DNA of 44,418 bases from Oceanobacillus bengalensis (GCF_003628445.1 NZ_RBZO01000032.1:1-44418), one strand, 5' to 3'. Shown: positions 1 to 14,207, counted from the stretch's first letter. Program-made: numbers and translations. Notes: generated by a model from the letters alone, not told the origin.

Positions 1-24
1 TGTAAAATTAAGTTGGGTCATCAT
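1..24 (-). CDS. 5' tip of a truncated minus-strand gene, possibly a transposase
   Basis: Reading leftward, AGGAGG (30-35) lies 5 nt before tandem ATG codons at 24-22 and 21-19. The frame reads M-M-T-Q-L-N-F-T before the window ends. The strong ribosome site makes a real gene start likely. The few residues recall the beginning of some IS256/mutator-type transposases, but eight codons cannot establish that. The identity is an inference only. Confidence 0.45.
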
Positions 25-120
25 CAATTCCTCCTATTACGATATTTTTGTGGTTAAAAACATTGTAACATGGGGTTGATGATTGGCCCTTTTCTTTTTA
101 CACAATTATACGGGCTTAAT

Positions 121-513
121 CGATAAATCCCGAGAAGAGAGGATAAATCCCGAGAAGAGAGGATAAATCCCGAGAAGCGAGCAGAAATCCCGAGAAGCGA
201 GGATAAATCCCGAGAAGCGAGCAGAAATCCCGAGAATAGAGGATAAATCCCGAGAAGAGAGCAGAAATCCCGAGAAGAGCGCAGATATCCTGAGAAGAGC
301 GCAGAAATCCTGAGAAGAGAGCACATATCCCGAGAAGGGAGCAGATATCCCGAGAAGAGAGCAGAAATCCTGAGAAGAGAGCAGAAATCCCGAGAAGAGA
401 GCAGAAATCCAGAGAAGAGAGCAGAAATCCAGAGAAGAGAGCAGATATCCAGAGAAGAGAGCAGATATCCCGAGAAGAAAGTGCATATCCCGAGAAGAGA
501 GTGTATTCCCCGA
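121..513. repeat. Tandem repeat, 20-bp unit, about 19.5 copies
   Basis: The unit is close to GCAGAAATCCCGAGAAGAGA and repeats in exact 20-bp steps with no indels. Nineteen full units run from 121 to 500, then the array degenerates within 501-513. Variation is mostly at positions 1-6 (GGATAA, GCAGAA, GCAGAT) and at the CCC/CCT/CCA triplet. The plus strand is purine-rich. Because 20 is not a multiple of 3, all three minus-strand frames stay open and encode the same cyclic peptide, so those open frames are an artefact of the repeat. The array sits between a minus-strand gene start and the pcrB promoter. Confidence 0.97.
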
Positions 514-583
514 GGACCCTCCACCCCCTCACAACACAACCCAAAAATAATTGCTCATATCGCTAAATTTCAACAGTGATTTT

Positions 584-592
584 TGATATAAT
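584..592 (+). promoter_or_regulatory. Extended -10 promoter for pcrB operon
   Basis: TG-A-TATAAT (584-592) is a perfect extended -10 element. No good -35 hexamer is visible 16-18 nt upstream, as is usual for this class. Transcription would begin near 598-600, so the ATG at 599 would have no leader. This supports the TTG start at 629 for pcrB. Confidence 0.55.
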
Positions 593-628
593 GAGTTAAT
601 GGAATTTGAACAATGGAGGACTAATTAT

Positions 629-1321
629 TTGATAAATAAAATGCGTGAATGGAAGCATGTATTCAAGCTCGATCCAGCAAAAGAAATTTCTAGTGACCAT
701 CTAAAAGGTGTATGTGAATCGGGTACGGATGCAATTATTGTCGGTGGAACGGATAATATAACGGAAGATGGTATCATAAATCTACAAGAAAGACTTGACA
801 AGGTCAGTACGGTTCCATGTATTTTAGAAGTCTCCTCGATGGAAGCAATTACCCCTGGATTTGATTATTACTTTATTCCGATGGTGCTGAATTCCAAAGA
901 AAAGAAATGGATGATGGATGTCCATCATCAAGCAATTAAAGAATATAAGGATTTTTTACACTACCCTGAGATGATCTTTGAAGGATATTGCATCTTAAAT
1001 GAGGATTCAAAGGCTTTTCAATATACAAATAGTTATTTACCAGATATACATGATACAATAGCCTATGCCTATATGGCAGAACATGTATTTCATTTACCAA
1101 TCTTCTATGTCGAGTATAGTGGAATGTACGGTGATCCAACATTAGTAAAACAGGTGAAGAATCAGTTGAATGAAACACTGTTATTTTATGGGGGAGGGAT
1201 TGAGACCCCTTCACAAGCCAAAGAAATGAAACAACATGCTGATGTAATTGTCGTCGGCAATAGTATATATACGAATTATGAACAGGCAATAGAAACAGTA
1301 CGTGCAGTAAAAGAGAATTAA
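629..1321 (+). CDS. pcrB: Heptaprenylglyceryl phosphate synthase PcrB
   Basis: PcrB transfers a heptaprenyl group to sn-glycerol-1-phosphate, giving an archaeal-type ether lipid precursor in Bacillales. It is a TIM barrel of the GGGP synthase family. Family marks visible are WKHVFKLDP near residue 8, [14 protein letters not shown] near 30-43, [10 protein letters not shown] near 165, FYGGGI near 188 and DVIVVGN near 206. The start is TTG at 629, placed 9 nt after GGAGG (615-619). It gives 230 residues, matching the roughly 228 of the Bacillus enzyme. The upstream in-frame ATG at 599 has no ribosome site and lies on the predicted transcription start. The gene is directly upstream of pcrA, the conserved Bacillus arrangement, and probably heads the operon. 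Confidence 0.93.
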   Translation: MINKMREWKHVFKLDPAKEISSDHLKGVCESGTDAIIVGGTDNITEDGIINLQERLDKVSTVPCILEVSSMEAITPGFDYYFIPMVLNSKEKKWMMDVHHQAIKEYKDFLHYPEMIFEGYCILNEDSKAFQYTNSYLPDIHDTIAYAYMAEHVFHLPIFYVEYSGMYGDPTLVKQVKNQLNETLLFYGGGIETPSQAKEMKQHADVIVVGNSIYTNYEQAIETVRAVKEN

Positions 1322-1337
1322 TTTGGAGGTGTGGCAA

Positions 1338-5592
<4,255 letters not shown>

Positions 5593-5593
5593 G

Positions 5594-6742
5594 ATGAAAA
5601 ATAAGATTATAGCTCTTCTATGTGCAATTATACTCCTTGCTGGGTGTGTACCTAATAACAGTGAAGATGAAGAAGTATTGCAAAATGATGAAGAAGGCAC
5701 AGAGCAACAGACATTCATTGTTCCGAGTAATCAATTATCGAACGAGACGTACCCAATTATCTTGCCATATGAGACGAGTGAGGCTAGAGGGGTTATTACG
5801 AATCAAATGGCAAATCGTGTAGATATCGATGAGATGGAGCAAGGATTAATGCGTCATTCAAAAGAAGTATTTGATCCAGAAAAATTATACTTTCAAGAAG
5901 GACAATACTTAACGACAGATGACTTATTTAGCTGGATAGATGGGTTAAACCCCGCACGATTAACGGAAGAGGAACAAGAAGATATGGATCAGGAGGAAAA
6001 AATCGATTATTACGAAGAAAATCCACGATACCTGTCACATATTTTAGAGCAAAATTATTTAAAACGAAAGGAGAAAGATAACACCGTTGAAGTTGAATTA
6101 GAAGGAATGTCAATTGGAATTGCGTTGAAATCTGTTTATCGCTTCCAGACAGAAACCGGAGGACCTTACTATTATGAGGACATTCCGATGAAAGAAATGC
6201 TTGAAAAAGGAAAGGAATATGCCCAAACGCTCGTAACAAATATTCGAGAAAAAGAGGGATTAGCAGATATACCAATCATGGTAGCTCTATATAGAGAAGA
6301 AGATCAAAATTCCCCTGTTCCGGGAAACTTTGTTGCGAAGACGACAGTAAATACTGGAGACGTGATTGGTGAGTGGGAAACAATCAATGAAGAGTATATT
6401 CTCTTTCCATCGGATGAGGCTAGCAAGGAATATTTGGATGATTATGAGCTTGTAAATAGTTTCGGAAATGAAATTGCTCAATTTTTCCCTAACTATGTTG
6501 GCTTTATTGGTGAAGGGTTTTATATTGATAAGGAATTACAGAAATTGGTCATTGATATACCTCTTGAATTTTATGGTAAAACAGAGGTTACTGGTTTCAC
6601 GCAATACACGTATGGTTTAGTACAAGACATGTTTAGTAATTATTACGATTTAGAAATCAATGTAACCTCAAGCAATGGAGCGGAGAGTTTAATTTTTAGA
6701 AATGCCGGCGACGAATCCCCTACGATTCATATTTATGATTAA
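5594..6742 (+). CDS. camS: CamS family sex-pheromone-type lipoprotein
   Basis: This is an exported lipoprotein of the CamS/YerH family, found in Bacillales after ligA. In some firmicutes the cleaved signal peptide of such proteins acts as a pheromone, but the mature protein has no agreed function. The N-terminus is a lipoprotein signal (MKNKIIALLCAIILLAGC) with Cys18 as the lipidated residue, followed by an acidic linker. ATG at 5594 lies 8 nt after AGGAG (5581-5585) and gives 382 residues. The GTG at 5585 is inside the ribosome site. Only 1 nt separates it from ligA, so it is translationally linked to the operon. Confidence 0.9.
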   Translation: MKNKIIALLCAIILLAGCVPNNSEDEEVLQNDEEGTEQQTFIVPSNQLSNETYPIILPYETSEARGVITNQMANRVDIDEMEQGLMRHSKEVFDPEKLYFQEGQYLTTDDLFSWIDGLNPARLTEEEQEDMDQEEKIDYYEENPRYLSHILEQNYLKRKEKDNTVEVELEGMSIGIALKSVYRFQTETGGPYYYEDIPMKEMLEKGKEYAQTLVTNIREKEGLADIPIMVALYREEDQNSPVPGNFVAKTTVNTGDVIGEWETINEEYILFPSDEASKEYLDDYELVNSFGNEIAQFFPNYVGFIGEGFYIDKELQKLVIDIPLEFYGKTEVTGFTQYTYGLVQDMFSNYYDLEINVTSSNGAESLIFRNAGDESPTIHIYD

Positions 6743-6831
6743 TGGAACAAGCTATTTTTTTTACGGAATCATTCCCTAGGAAGAGTAGCTTTTTCTAAGG
6801 TTTAGGAGCGAAGGGCATTCTATAACATAAT

Positions 6832-6861
6832 TTGCCAACATGCGACTTTCTCTGCTATTAT
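6832..6861 (+). promoter_or_regulatory. Sigma-A-type promoter for gatCAB
   Basis: TTGCCA (6832-6837) and TATTAT (6856-6861) are separated by 18 nt. A second TATAAT (6870-6875) lies close downstream but lacks a recognisable -35. The site is 65 nt before the gatC start and is the only promoter-like signal between camS and gatC. Confidence 0.5.
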
Positions 6862-6925
6862 CGTAGTGTTATAATAGTAAATTATGGTTATATTGAATAT
6901 AGATAACAGTTTGGAGGGTTACGAA

Positions 6926-7216
6926 TTGGCGGATATCTCAAAGGAACAAGTAAAGCATGTTGCACATTTGGCAAGACTAGCAGTGACTGATGAGGAAGTA
7001 GAGAAATTGACCGAAGAGTTAGGTGCGATTATTCAATATGCAGAACAATTAAATGAGCTTGATACAGAGAACGTAGAACCAACGACACATGTATTAGATC
7101 TTAAAAACGTCATGCGTAAAGATGAATCGAAAGAATGGATTACACAAGAAGAGGCATTAAAAAATGCACCAGACAAAAAAGACGGGCAATTCCGTGTACC
7201 ATCAATTCTAGAATAA
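6926..7216 (+). CDS. gatC: Asp/Glu-tRNA amidotransferase subunit C
   Basis: GatC is the small subunit that holds GatA and GatB together in the amidotransferase converting Glu-tRNA(Gln) to Gln-tRNA(Gln) (and Asp-tRNA(Asn) to Asn-tRNA(Asn)). The family core [16 protein letters not shown] and the C-terminal [10 protein letters not shown] are clear. The start is TTG at 6926, 7 nt after GGAGGG (6913-6918), giving 96 residues, the standard GatC length. The ATG at 6884 would add an unrelated 14-residue extension and has no ribosome site. It is the first gene of gatCAB. Confidence 0.95.
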   Translation: MADISKEQVKHVAHLARLAVTDEEVEKLTEELGAIIQYAEQLNELDTENVEPTTHVLDLKNVMRKDESKEWITQEEALKNAPDKKDGQFRVPSILE

Positions 7217-7231
7217 GGAGGGAACCTAATA

Positions 7232-8698
7232 ATGGCGTTATTTGACCATACAATTAAAGAATTAGAAGAAAAATTACATAATAATGAAATAACGGTAGAG
7301 GATTTAGTTGCAGAATCCTATAAGCGTATTGAAGAGGTAGATGATCAAATTCATGCATTCTTAACATTAAATGAAGCAGATGCGAAAGCAAAAGCAAAAG
7401 CTTTAGATAATGCAAAAGACCATGGAGCGAGTCTGTTCGGAATGCCAGCGGGTATTAAAGATAATATCATGACAAAAGGACTGCGCACAACATGTGCAAG
7501 TCAGTTTTTAGATAACTTTGAAGATCCATTATATGATGCTACAGTGATGCAAAAGTTAAATAACGAAAAAATCGTTACAGTCGGTAAACTAAATATGGAC
7601 GAATTTGCAATGGGTTCATCGAATGAAAATTCAAGTTATACAGGGGCTCGTAACCCATGGAATACAGACCATGTTCCAGGAGGATCTAGCGGTGGTTCAG
7701 CTGCAGCGGTAGCAGCTGGTGAAGTATTATTCTCTCTTGGATCTGATACTGGTGGTTCCATTCGCCAACCAGCAGCATTCTGTGGTGTTGTTGGAATGAA
7801 ACCTACATATGGACGTGTTTCTCGATTCGGTTTAGTTGCATTTGCGTCATCTCTTGATCAGATTGGACCAATAACTCGCACTGTAGAAGATAATGCTAGA
7901 GTGTTAGAAGTAATTGCTGGTCATGACAAGATGGATGCTACGAGTGCAAATGTTGATGTGCCGAAATATACGCAAAGCTTAACGAATGATGTAAAAGGAC
8001 TAAAAATCGCTGTTCCAAAAGAATACCTTGCAGAAGGAGTTAATCCTGAAGTAAAAGAAGCGGTGATGAATGCACTTAAAGTGTATGAATCACTTGGTGC
8101 AACATGGGAAGAAGTATCCTTACCTCATTCTAAATACGCGGTAGCAACGTATTATCTATTATCTTCATCGGAAGCATCTGCTAACCTAGCACGTTTTGAT
8201 GGCGTACGCTACGGGGTACGTTCTGAGAATGCGGATAACATGATTGATATGTTCAAAATGTCTCGTAGTGAGGGCTTTGGTAAGGAAGTAAAACGCCGTA
8301 TTATGCTAGGTACGTTTGCCCTAAGTTCTGGTTACTACGATGCCTACTATAAAAAGGCACAAAAAGTACGTACATTAATAAAAAATGACTTTGATAAAAT
8401 TTTCGAAGACTATGATGTTGTCATTGGACCAACGACTCCAACACCTGCATTTAAGGTCGGAGAAAAAATCAATGATCCGCTAACCATGTATGCAAATGAT
8501 ATTCTAACCATTCCGGTGAACCTTGCTGGTGTACCAGGAATTTCGGTTCCTTGTGGATTCTCTGAAAATGGTTTGCCTATTGGATTACAAATTATTGGGA
8601 AGCATTTTGATGAGAGTACCGTTTATCGTACGGCACATGCATTTGAACAAGCAACAGATTATCATACAAAACGACCTCAAATAGGAGGTGCCAAATAA
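7232..8698 (+). CDS. gatA: Asp/Glu-tRNA amidotransferase subunit A
   Basis: GatA is the glutaminase subunit: it releases ammonia from glutamine and channels it to GatB. It belongs to the amidase-signature family. The Ser-cisSer-Lys triad can be read as K76 (GIKDN), S152 (GGSSGGS) and S176 (DTGGSIRQP). The 488 residues match the family. ATG follows AAGGAGGG with good spacing, 15 nt after gatC, and its stop overlaps the gatB ATG by one base (TAATG). Confidence 0.97.
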   Translation: MALFDHTIKELEEKLHNNEITVEDLVAESYKRIEEVDDQIHAFLTLNEADAKAKAKALDNAKDHGASLFGMPAGIKDNIMTKGLRTTCASQFLDNFEDPLYDATVMQKLNNEKIVTVGKLNMDEFAMGSSNENSSYTGARNPWNTDHVPGGSSGGSAAAVAAGEVLFSLGSDTGGSIRQPAAFCGVVGMKPTYGRVSRFGLVAFASSLDQIGPITRTVEDNARVLEVIAGHDKMDATSANVDVPKYTQSLTNDVKGLKIAVPKEYLAEGVNPEVKEAVMNALKVYESLGATWEEVSLPHSKYAVATYYLLSSSEASANLARFDGVRYGVRSENADNMIDMFKMSRSEGFGKEVKRRIMLGTFALSSGYYDAYYKKAQKVRTLIKNDFDKIFEDYDVVIGPTTPTPAFKVGEKINDPLTMYANDILTIPVNLAGVPGISVPCGFSENGLPIGLQIIGKHFDESTVYRTAHAFEQATDYHTKRPQIGGAK

Positions 8699-10128
8699 TG
8701 AATTTCGAAACGATTATAGGTCTAGAAGTACATGTAGAATTAAAAACACAATCAAAAATCTTTAGTCCAAGTGTAAATGCATTTGGATCAGACCCTAATT
8801 CGAATGTTAATCCAATTGATTTGGGTTATCCTGGAACCCTTCCCGTTTTAAATGAAGAAGCTGTTAATTTTGCAATGAAAGCAGCAATGGCACTTAATTG
8901 TGAAATTGCGACAGATACGAAATTTGATCGTAAAAACTATTTCTATCCAGACAATCCAAAAGCATATCAAATTTCGCAATTTGACAAACCGATTGGCGAA
9001 CATGGCTGGATTGAAATTGAAGTAAATGGTAAGAAAAAGAAAATTGGTATTACTAGACTTCATTTAGAAGAAGATGCTGGAAAACTAACGCACGGTGATG
9101 ATGGTTATTCTTATGTTGACTTTAACCGCCAAGGGACACCATTAATTGAGATTGTATCTGAACCAGATATGCGTACACCTGAAGAAGCATATGCATATTT
9201 AGAGAAGTTGAAAAATATTATTCAGTATACAGGTGTTTCCGATGTGAAGATGCAAGAAGGTTCATTACGTTGTGATGCGAACATTTCCTTACGCCCAATC
9301 GGTCAAGAAAAATTCGGTACAAAAACGGAATTGAAAAATCTGAACTCGTTTACTTATGTACAAAAAGGGTTAGAATTTGAAGAAAAACGCCAAGAGAAAG
9401 TACTCTTAACAGGTGGAGAAATTCTTCAAGAAACGCGTCGATATGATGAGAAGACTAAAGAAACGATTCTCATGCGTGTGAAAGAAGGTTCAGATGATTA
9501 TCGCTACTTCCCAGAGCCGGACTTGGTTCCACTTTATATTGATGAAGCATGGAAAGAGCGTGTACGTGCTGAGATTCCTGAATTACCAGATGCACGCCGC
9601 GCACGCTATATCAAGGAGTTAGGGTTATCTGAATATGATGCAAGTGTGTTAACAAGCTCAAAGGAAATGGCAGATTTCTTTGAAGAAGCTACCGGACACG
9701 GTGCGGATGTTAAACAAGTATCGAACTGGTTAATGGGTGAAGTTTCAGCTTATATGAACAAGCATTATAAGGAACTTCAAGAATTAGCGATTACACCAGA
9801 AGCGTTAGCGAAAATGATTAACCTAATTGAAGATGGGACAATTTCTTCTAAGATTGCGAAGAAAGTATTTGCTGAGCTCGTTGATAAAGGCGGAGACCCT
9901 GAAACGATTGTAAAAGAAAAAGGGCTTGTTCAAATTTCTGACCCTGAACAATTAAAAGTAATTGTAAATGGCGTATTAGATGAAAATGAACAATCAATCA
10001 TTGATTTCAAAGCTGGTAAAGGGAAAGCACTCGGTTACTTAGTCGGACAAATCATGAAAGCTTCAAAAGGACAAGCTAACCCACCATTAGTTAATAAGAT
10101 TCTTAAAGAAGAAATTGAAAAAAGATAA
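8698..10128 (+). CDS. gatB: Asp/Glu-tRNA amidotransferase subunit B
   Basis: GatB binds the mischarged tRNA, phosphorylates the carboxylate and adds the ammonia delivered from GatA. The N-terminal [33 protein letters not shown] and YRYFPEPDL motifs of the GatB/E catalytic cradle are present. The C-terminal part (about 330-476) is the helical YqeY-like tRNA-binding tail, with [17 protein letters not shown] near the end. GGAGGT lies just before the ATG within gatA, and the one-base overlap shows translational coupling. A strong terminator follows. Confidence 0.97.
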   Translation: MNFETIIGLEVHVELKTQSKIFSPSVNAFGSDPNSNVNPIDLGYPGTLPVLNEEAVNFAMKAAMALNCEIATDTKFDRKNYFYPDNPKAYQISQFDKPIGEHGWIEIEVNGKKKKIGITRLHLEEDAGKLTHGDDGYSYVDFNRQGTPLIEIVSEPDMRTPEEAYAYLEKLKNIIQYTGVSDVKMQEGSLRCDANISLRPIGQEKFGTKTELKNLNSFTYVQKGLEFEEKRQEKVLLTGGEILQETRRYDEKTKETILMRVKEGSDDYRYFPEPDLVPLYIDEAWKERVRAEIPELPDARRARYIKELGLSEYDASVLTSSKEMADFFEEATGHGADVKQVSNWLMGEVSAYMNKHYKELQELAITPEALAKMINLIEDGTISSKIAKKVFAELVDKGGDPETIVKEKGLVQISDPEQLKVIVNGVLDENEQSIIDFKAGKGKALGYLVGQIMKASKGQANPPLVNKILKEEIEKR

Positions 10129-10165
10129 TTAACGCTAGGGGTTTCTCTAAGCGAAACTATTACTA

Positions 10166-10205
10166 AGACTACGATTACTATTTGGAATCGTAGTCTAGAC
10201 TTTTT
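10166..10205 (+). terminator. Rho-independent terminator of gatCAB
   Basis: Perfect 11-bp stem AGACTACGATT / AATCGTAGTCT (10166-10176 with 10186-10196), a 9-nt loop and TTTTT at 10201-10205. Confidence 0.85.
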
Positions 10206-10276
10206 CTACAAAATAGCATAAGCTATATAAAGCCTGACATAGACCCTAATTCTGGGATTAGTGGGGAGGTAAACAG

Positions 10277-11197
10277 ATGAAAAAAGCCCGTATTATTTAT
10301 AATCCAACTTCTGGAAGAGAAGCCTTTAAAAAGGAACTACCAACGGTTTTGCAGAAACTGGAAAATGCTGGATATGAAACATCTACCCATGCGACTACTG
10401 GTGAGGGAGATGCAATTAAGGCAGCAAAACATGCGATTGAAAGAGGCTTCGATTTAGTAATTGCTGCAGGTGGTGACGGTACGATTAATGAAGTGATTCA
10501 TGGACTAGCGGAACAGGAAAACCGACCGAAGCTTGGAATTATCCCAACAGGAACAACCAATGACTTTGCAAGGGCACTGCACATTCCACGTGATATAATG
10601 AAGGCTGTCGATGTAATTACCAGCGGTCACTCTATGTTACTTGATATCGGAAAAGTAAATGAGCATTATTTCATTAATATAGCTGGTGGCGGTAAACTCA
10701 CTGAATTAACGTATGATGTTCCGATCAAATTAAAAACGGTTCTCGGACAGTTGGCTTATTATGTGAAAGGGATTGAGATGCTTCCTTCCTTAAAACCAGC
10801 TAGGGTAAGAATCGAGTATGATGGGAATGTGATTGAAGAAGACATTATGATTTTCCTCATATCCAACACGAATTCGGTTGGGGGTTTTGAAAAACTAGCA
10901 CCAGATGCAAACCTGGAAGATGGTTACTTTGATTTAATGATTTTGCGCAAAGTGAATTTAGCAGAGTTTGTTCGGATTGCAACCCTGGCATTGCGTGGAG
11001 CTCACTTAGACGATGATAAAATAATCTATACGCAAGCGAAGCATATCAAAGTTATCCCTGAAGAGAAGATGCAGCTGAATATTGACGGGGAATATGGTGG
11101 ATTATTACCAGGAGAATTCATTAATCTGCAGCAGCATATTGATTTCATGGTGCCAGAGGAGTTTGTTCAAAAGGAAGCATCGGCAGAATATATATAA
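10277..11197 (+). CDS. dagK: Diacylglycerol kinase DagK/DgkB
   Basis: This is a soluble, membrane-associated lipid kinase that rephosphorylates diacylglycerol released by lipoteichoic acid synthesis, returning it to phosphatidic acid. The DAGK catalytic domain is clear: IYNPTSGRE at 7-15, the nucleotide loop GGDGTINEV at 65-73, and PTGTTNDFARAL near 96. The 306 residues fit DgkB (B. subtilis YerQ). ATG follows GGGGAGGT with normal spacing. The order gatB-dagK-rlmD is the Bacillus arrangement, here with a DUF819 gene inserted between dagK and rlmD. Confidence 0.93.
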   Translation: MKKARIIYNPTSGREAFKKELPTVLQKLENAGYETSTHATTGEGDAIKAAKHAIERGFDLVIAAGGDGTINEVIHGLAEQENRPKLGIIPTGTTNDFARALHIPRDIMKAVDVITSGHSMLLDIGKVNEHYFINIAGGGKLTELTYDVPIKLKTVLGQLAYYVKGIEMLPSLKPARVRIEYDGNVIEEDIMIFLISNTNSVGGFEKLAPDANLEDGYFDLMILRKVNLAEFVRIATLALRGAHLDDDKIIYTQAKHIKVIPEEKMQLNIDGEYGGLLPGEFINLQQHIDFMVPEEFVQKEASAEYI

Positions 11198-11203
11198 TGC
11201 TAG

Positions 11204-11231
11204 AGTCTGATTTAGTAAATCAGGCTTTTTT
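11204..11231 (+). terminator. Rho-independent terminator of dagK
   Basis: A 10-bp stem AGTCTGATTT / AAATCAGGCT with one G-U pair, a 3-nt loop and a run of T at 11226-11231. It starts 7 nt after the dagK stop. Confidence 0.8.
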
Positions 11232-11380
11232 GGTCTCAGCTCAGTTAATTTATGGTAGTTGAAAAAAATGATAAAGGCTTTTTGCTGGCCGTTTACACAT
11301 AGTAGTTAATATTATATGATTAGTTAAAGATTGAGTATTATGATAAATTTGTTTTTTTTAAGGGAGTGAGGGAGATAAAC

Positions 11381-12598
11381 ATGATTTATTCTATTATCCA
11401 ACCAGATGATACGTGGATACTATGGGCAATTTTAGCAGGATGGGCAGCTGTGAGTATTTATTTAGAACAAAAATATAGCTGGGCTTCAAAAATTTCGGGA
11501 GCAATTATTGCATTAATCGGTGCTATGATTTTGGCAAATCTAAATGTTATTCCAACAGCATCCCCTGTTTATGATACGGTATGGTCATATGTCGTGCCAT
11601 TATCTATTCCACTTTTGTTATTCCGTTCAAATATTTTAAAGATATGGAACGAGAGTGGAAGATTATTAGTTATGTTCTTGTTAGGATCGATTGGAACGGT
11701 TGCAGGTGCAATAATCGGATTTTTCTTATTGAAGGACATCATTCCTGGTCTTGACAAAATAGCGGCAATGATGACTGGTTCCTATATTGGAGGAGGAGTA
11801 AACTTTGCTGCAATGTCAGCTAAGTTTGAAGTCCCAGGTGAAATTGTTTCGGCTACTGTTGTTGCAGATAATTTGTTAATGGCAATCTATTTCCTTGTAT
11901 TAATTCTTATTCCAACACTCAGCTTCTTTAGAAAAAAATATAACACACCATATATGGATGAAATGGAACGTGGTACAAACAGTAACGACAATATGGCATC
12001 CTCTTATTGGAATAGAAAGGAAGTATCCTTAAAGGACGTTGCCCTTGCAGTTGGTACCGCATTTGTTATTGTGGCAGTCTCCTTTAAGATAGCAGAGGTC
12101 TTCGATAATCTAATTCCTTCAGGTGAGAATGTTAACTTTTTACTAAATGTGTTGAATGGAATATTTGGAGATAACTACTTAATGTTAACAACGATTACTA
12201 TGTTAGTTGTAACTTTATTTCCTCGTTATTTTGATAATATTAATGGTGCTCAGGAAATTGGAACTTACTTAATTTATATCTTCTTTGTGGTAATTGGTGT
12301 TCCAGCATCGCTTCCACTTATTATTCAGCATGCTCCACTAATTTTGGTCTTTGTAATGATTATGGTTGCCATTAATATGTTGATATCTTTTGTTCTCGGG
12401 AAATTATTCAAGTTTTCATTGGAAGAAATTATTCTATCAAGTAATGCAAATATAGGTGGCCCAACGACAGCCGCTGCGATGGCTATTTCAAAAGGTTGGT
12501 CAAAACTAGTTGGACCAATCTTATTAGTTGGTACGATGGGTTATATTATCGGAAACTATGCTGGAACTGCTATAGGAATTTGGCTAAGTAATTTATAA
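11381..12598 (+). CDS. DUF819 family integral membrane protein
   Basis: A polytopic membrane protein of about 405 residues resembling the DUF819 family (B. subtilis YjcL type). Around ten hydrophobic spans are visible, for example near 12-28, 33-53, 68-80, 92-113 and 310-345. Glycine-rich internal repeats GSYIGGGVNF (about 130) and SNANIGGPTTAAAMA (about 355) sit at equivalent places in two halves, as in cation/anion antiporter-like folds. The substrate is unknown. ATG at 11381 is 6 nt after GGGAG. The GTG at 11366 lacks a spaced ribosome site. It is monocistronic, with terminators on both sides. Confidence 0.8.
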   Translation: MIYSIIQPDDTWILWAILAGWAAVSIYLEQKYSWASKISGAIIALIGAMILANLNVIPTASPVYDTVWSYVVPLSIPLLLFRSNILKIWNESGRLLVMFLLGSIGTVAGAIIGFFLLKDIIPGLDKIAAMMTGSYIGGGVNFAAMSAKFEVPGEIVSATVVADNLLMAIYFLVLILIPTLSFFRKKYNTPYMDEMERGTNSNDNMASSYWNRKEVSLKDVALAVGTAFVIVAVSFKIAEVFDNLIPSGENVNFLLNVLNGIFGDNYLMLTTITMLVVTLFPRYFDNINGAQEIGTYLIYIFFVVIGVPASLPLIIQHAPLILVFVMIMVAINMLISFVLGKLFKFSLEEIILSSNANIGGPTTAAAMAISKGWSKLVGPILLVGTMGYIIGNYAGTAIGIWLSNL

Positions 12599-12613
12599 AA
12601 TTATGGTATTGCG

Positions 12614-12643
12614 AAGAAGACTGATTAGTATGCAGTCTTCTTT
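12614..12643 (+). terminator. Terminator of the DUF819 gene
   Basis: A 10-bp stem AAGAAGACTG / CAGTCTTCTT (12614-12623 with 12633-12642), a 9-nt loop and a weak T-rich tail TTTATTCTT. Confidence 0.65.
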
Positions 12644-12732
12644 ATTCTTATAAAAGGTAATAAGGAATGATTTTTCTACAAAAGATATGGTAAGATTATA
12701 GGCACAATAATGACTGTAAAAGGAAGATACCT

Positions 12733-14109
12733 ATGGCAAAACATATAATACCTGTAAAAAAGAATGAGGAGCTTACACTTTCATTTGAAGATTTGACCCA
12801 TGAAGGAAATGGGGTTACAAAAATTAATGGTTATCCATTATTTGTTCCGAATGCATTACCCGGAGAAGTAGGGGTCGTAAAGGTAGTAAAAGCAAATAAA
12901 AACTTTGGATACGGCAAATTACTGGAACTCACAAAGAAAAGTTCAGAACGAATTGAACCAACATGTCATGTGCATTGTGGGGGATGTCAGTTACAACATA
13001 TGAGCTATAAGCTACAGCTTGAAATGAAACAAAATCAGGTGAAAAATGTCATGAAGAAAGTTGCTCATCTTGACCATGTTCCAATACACCCAATAATTGG
13101 GATGGACAACCCATTTAACTATCGCAATAAAGTACAAATTCCGGTCGGTGAAAAAAATGGCGAACTTATAACTGGGTTTTATCAAAGGCGCAGTCATCGT
13201 ATCCTAGAGAACTTAGATTCGTGCAGTATTCAAAACGAAGAGATTAATCAAATTGTAAAAGCAACGAGACAAATCGCAGGTAGAATTGGAATCAAAGCGT
13301 ATAATGAAGAAAAACACAGTGGAGAATTACGCCATATTATGGTGCGTACAGGTTTTGTTACAAATGAAACGATGGTCGTATTGGTAACAAAAACAGATAA
13401 ACTTACAAATAAGGATGTACTGATACAAGAACTTACGGCAAAATTCCCTCATATTAAATCTATTATACAAAATGTAAATAATAAGCGAACAAGTGTTATC
13501 CTAGGTGAAAAGACAAAAGTACTTTGGGGCGAGGAATATATCCATGATAAGATTGGTGACATTACATTTGCAATATCTGCCAAATCCTTTTATCAAGTAA
13601 ACCCTGTACAGACGAAAGTACTTTATGAAAAAGCGCTAGAATATGCTGAGATTGATAAAGATGATGTCGTCATCGATGCGTACTGTGGTATAGGAACAAT
13701 ATCATTATTTTTAGCTCAGAAGGCCAAGAAAGTGTATGGTATAGAAGTTGTGCCAGATGCAATTCGTGATGCCAAGATGAATGCTGAATTAAATGGTATT
13801 ACCAATGCTGAATTCTATGTAGGTGAGGCGGAAAAAGTAATGCCACAGTGGAAGGCAGAGGGGCTTAAAGCTGATGTTATTATCGTCGATCCACCACGCA
13901 AAGGTTGTGAAGTAGACTTCTTACAAGCAATGATTGATTCAGAACCTAAGCGAATTGTGTATGTTTCCTGCAATCCATCGACATTAGCACGAGATTTAAG
14001 GATTTTAGAAGATGGCGGTTATCAGACAATGGAAGTGCAGCCAGTAGATATGTTCCCACAGACACCACATGTGGAGACGGTCGTATTGTTGGAGAGAAAA
14101 TTTGTCTAA
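12733..14109 (+). CDS. rlmD: 23S rRNA (uracil-C5)-methyltransferase RlmD/RlmCD
   Basis: This SAM-dependent enzyme methylates uridines of 23S rRNA (U1939 in the family; the Bacillus YefA/RlmCD enzyme also U747). An N-terminal TRAM domain (about 10-68) is followed by the iron-sulfur cysteines C78, C82, C85 and one near 162. The SAM site is DAYCGIGTISLF (about 316-327) and the catalytic cysteine is C413 in YVSCNPSTLARDL. The 458 residues are full length. The last 14 codons form the left attachment repeat of the downstream island, so the present C-terminus (ERKFV) is supplied by the incoming DNA. The displaced chromosomal end would read ERKLSN. Confidence 0.95.
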   Translation: MAKHIIPVKKNEELTLSFEDLTHEGNGVTKINGYPLFVPNALPGEVGVVKVVKANKNFGYGKLLELTKKSSERIEPTCHVHCGGCQLQHMSYKLQLEMKQNQVKNVMKKVAHLDHVPIHPIIGMDNPFNYRNKVQIPVGEKNGELITGFYQRRSHRILENLDSCSIQNEEINQIVKATRQIAGRIGIKAYNEEKHSGELRHIMVRTGFVTNETMVVLVTKTDKLTNKDVLIQELTAKFPHIKSIIQNVNNKRTSVILGEKTKVLWGEEYIHDKIGDITFAISAKSFYQVNPVQTKVLYEKALEYAEIDKDDVVIDAYCGIGTISLFLAQKAKKVYGIEVVPDAIRDAKMNAELNGITNAEFYVGEAEKVMPQWKAEGLKADVIIVDPPRKGCEVDFLQAMIDSEPKRIVYVSCNPSTLARDLRILEDGGYQTMEVQPVDMFPQTPHVETVVLLERKFV

Positions 14110-14112
14110 CTA
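14068..14112 (+). repeat. Left attachment-site repeat (attL) in 3' end of rlmD
   Basis: The stretch from CATGTGGAGACGG to GTCTAACTA (45 nt) recurs at 28704-28747 with a single T fewer. The copies flank the accessory island as direct repeats. Here the repeat starts inside the palindrome CCACATGTGG and runs across the rlmD stop codon. Confidence 0.85.
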
Positions 14113-14207
14113 GATTAAACTCTTGCTCGTCAAAATAAATATTTGATAGTCCAACGCCAATTCCGTAATAATAAACATTTGCTTTTCCATCCAGAATCCA
14201 ATAAATT

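Noticed and set aside
121-513. CRISPR array
   Set aside because: The units are contiguous with no unique spacers, and no cas genes are present.
54-544. Three long minus-strand open frames rich in Leu/Ser/Phe
   Set aside because: They are the same cyclic peptide read in all three frames of a 20-bp tandem repeat, with no ribosome site or codon signal. The openness is a by-product of the unit sequence.
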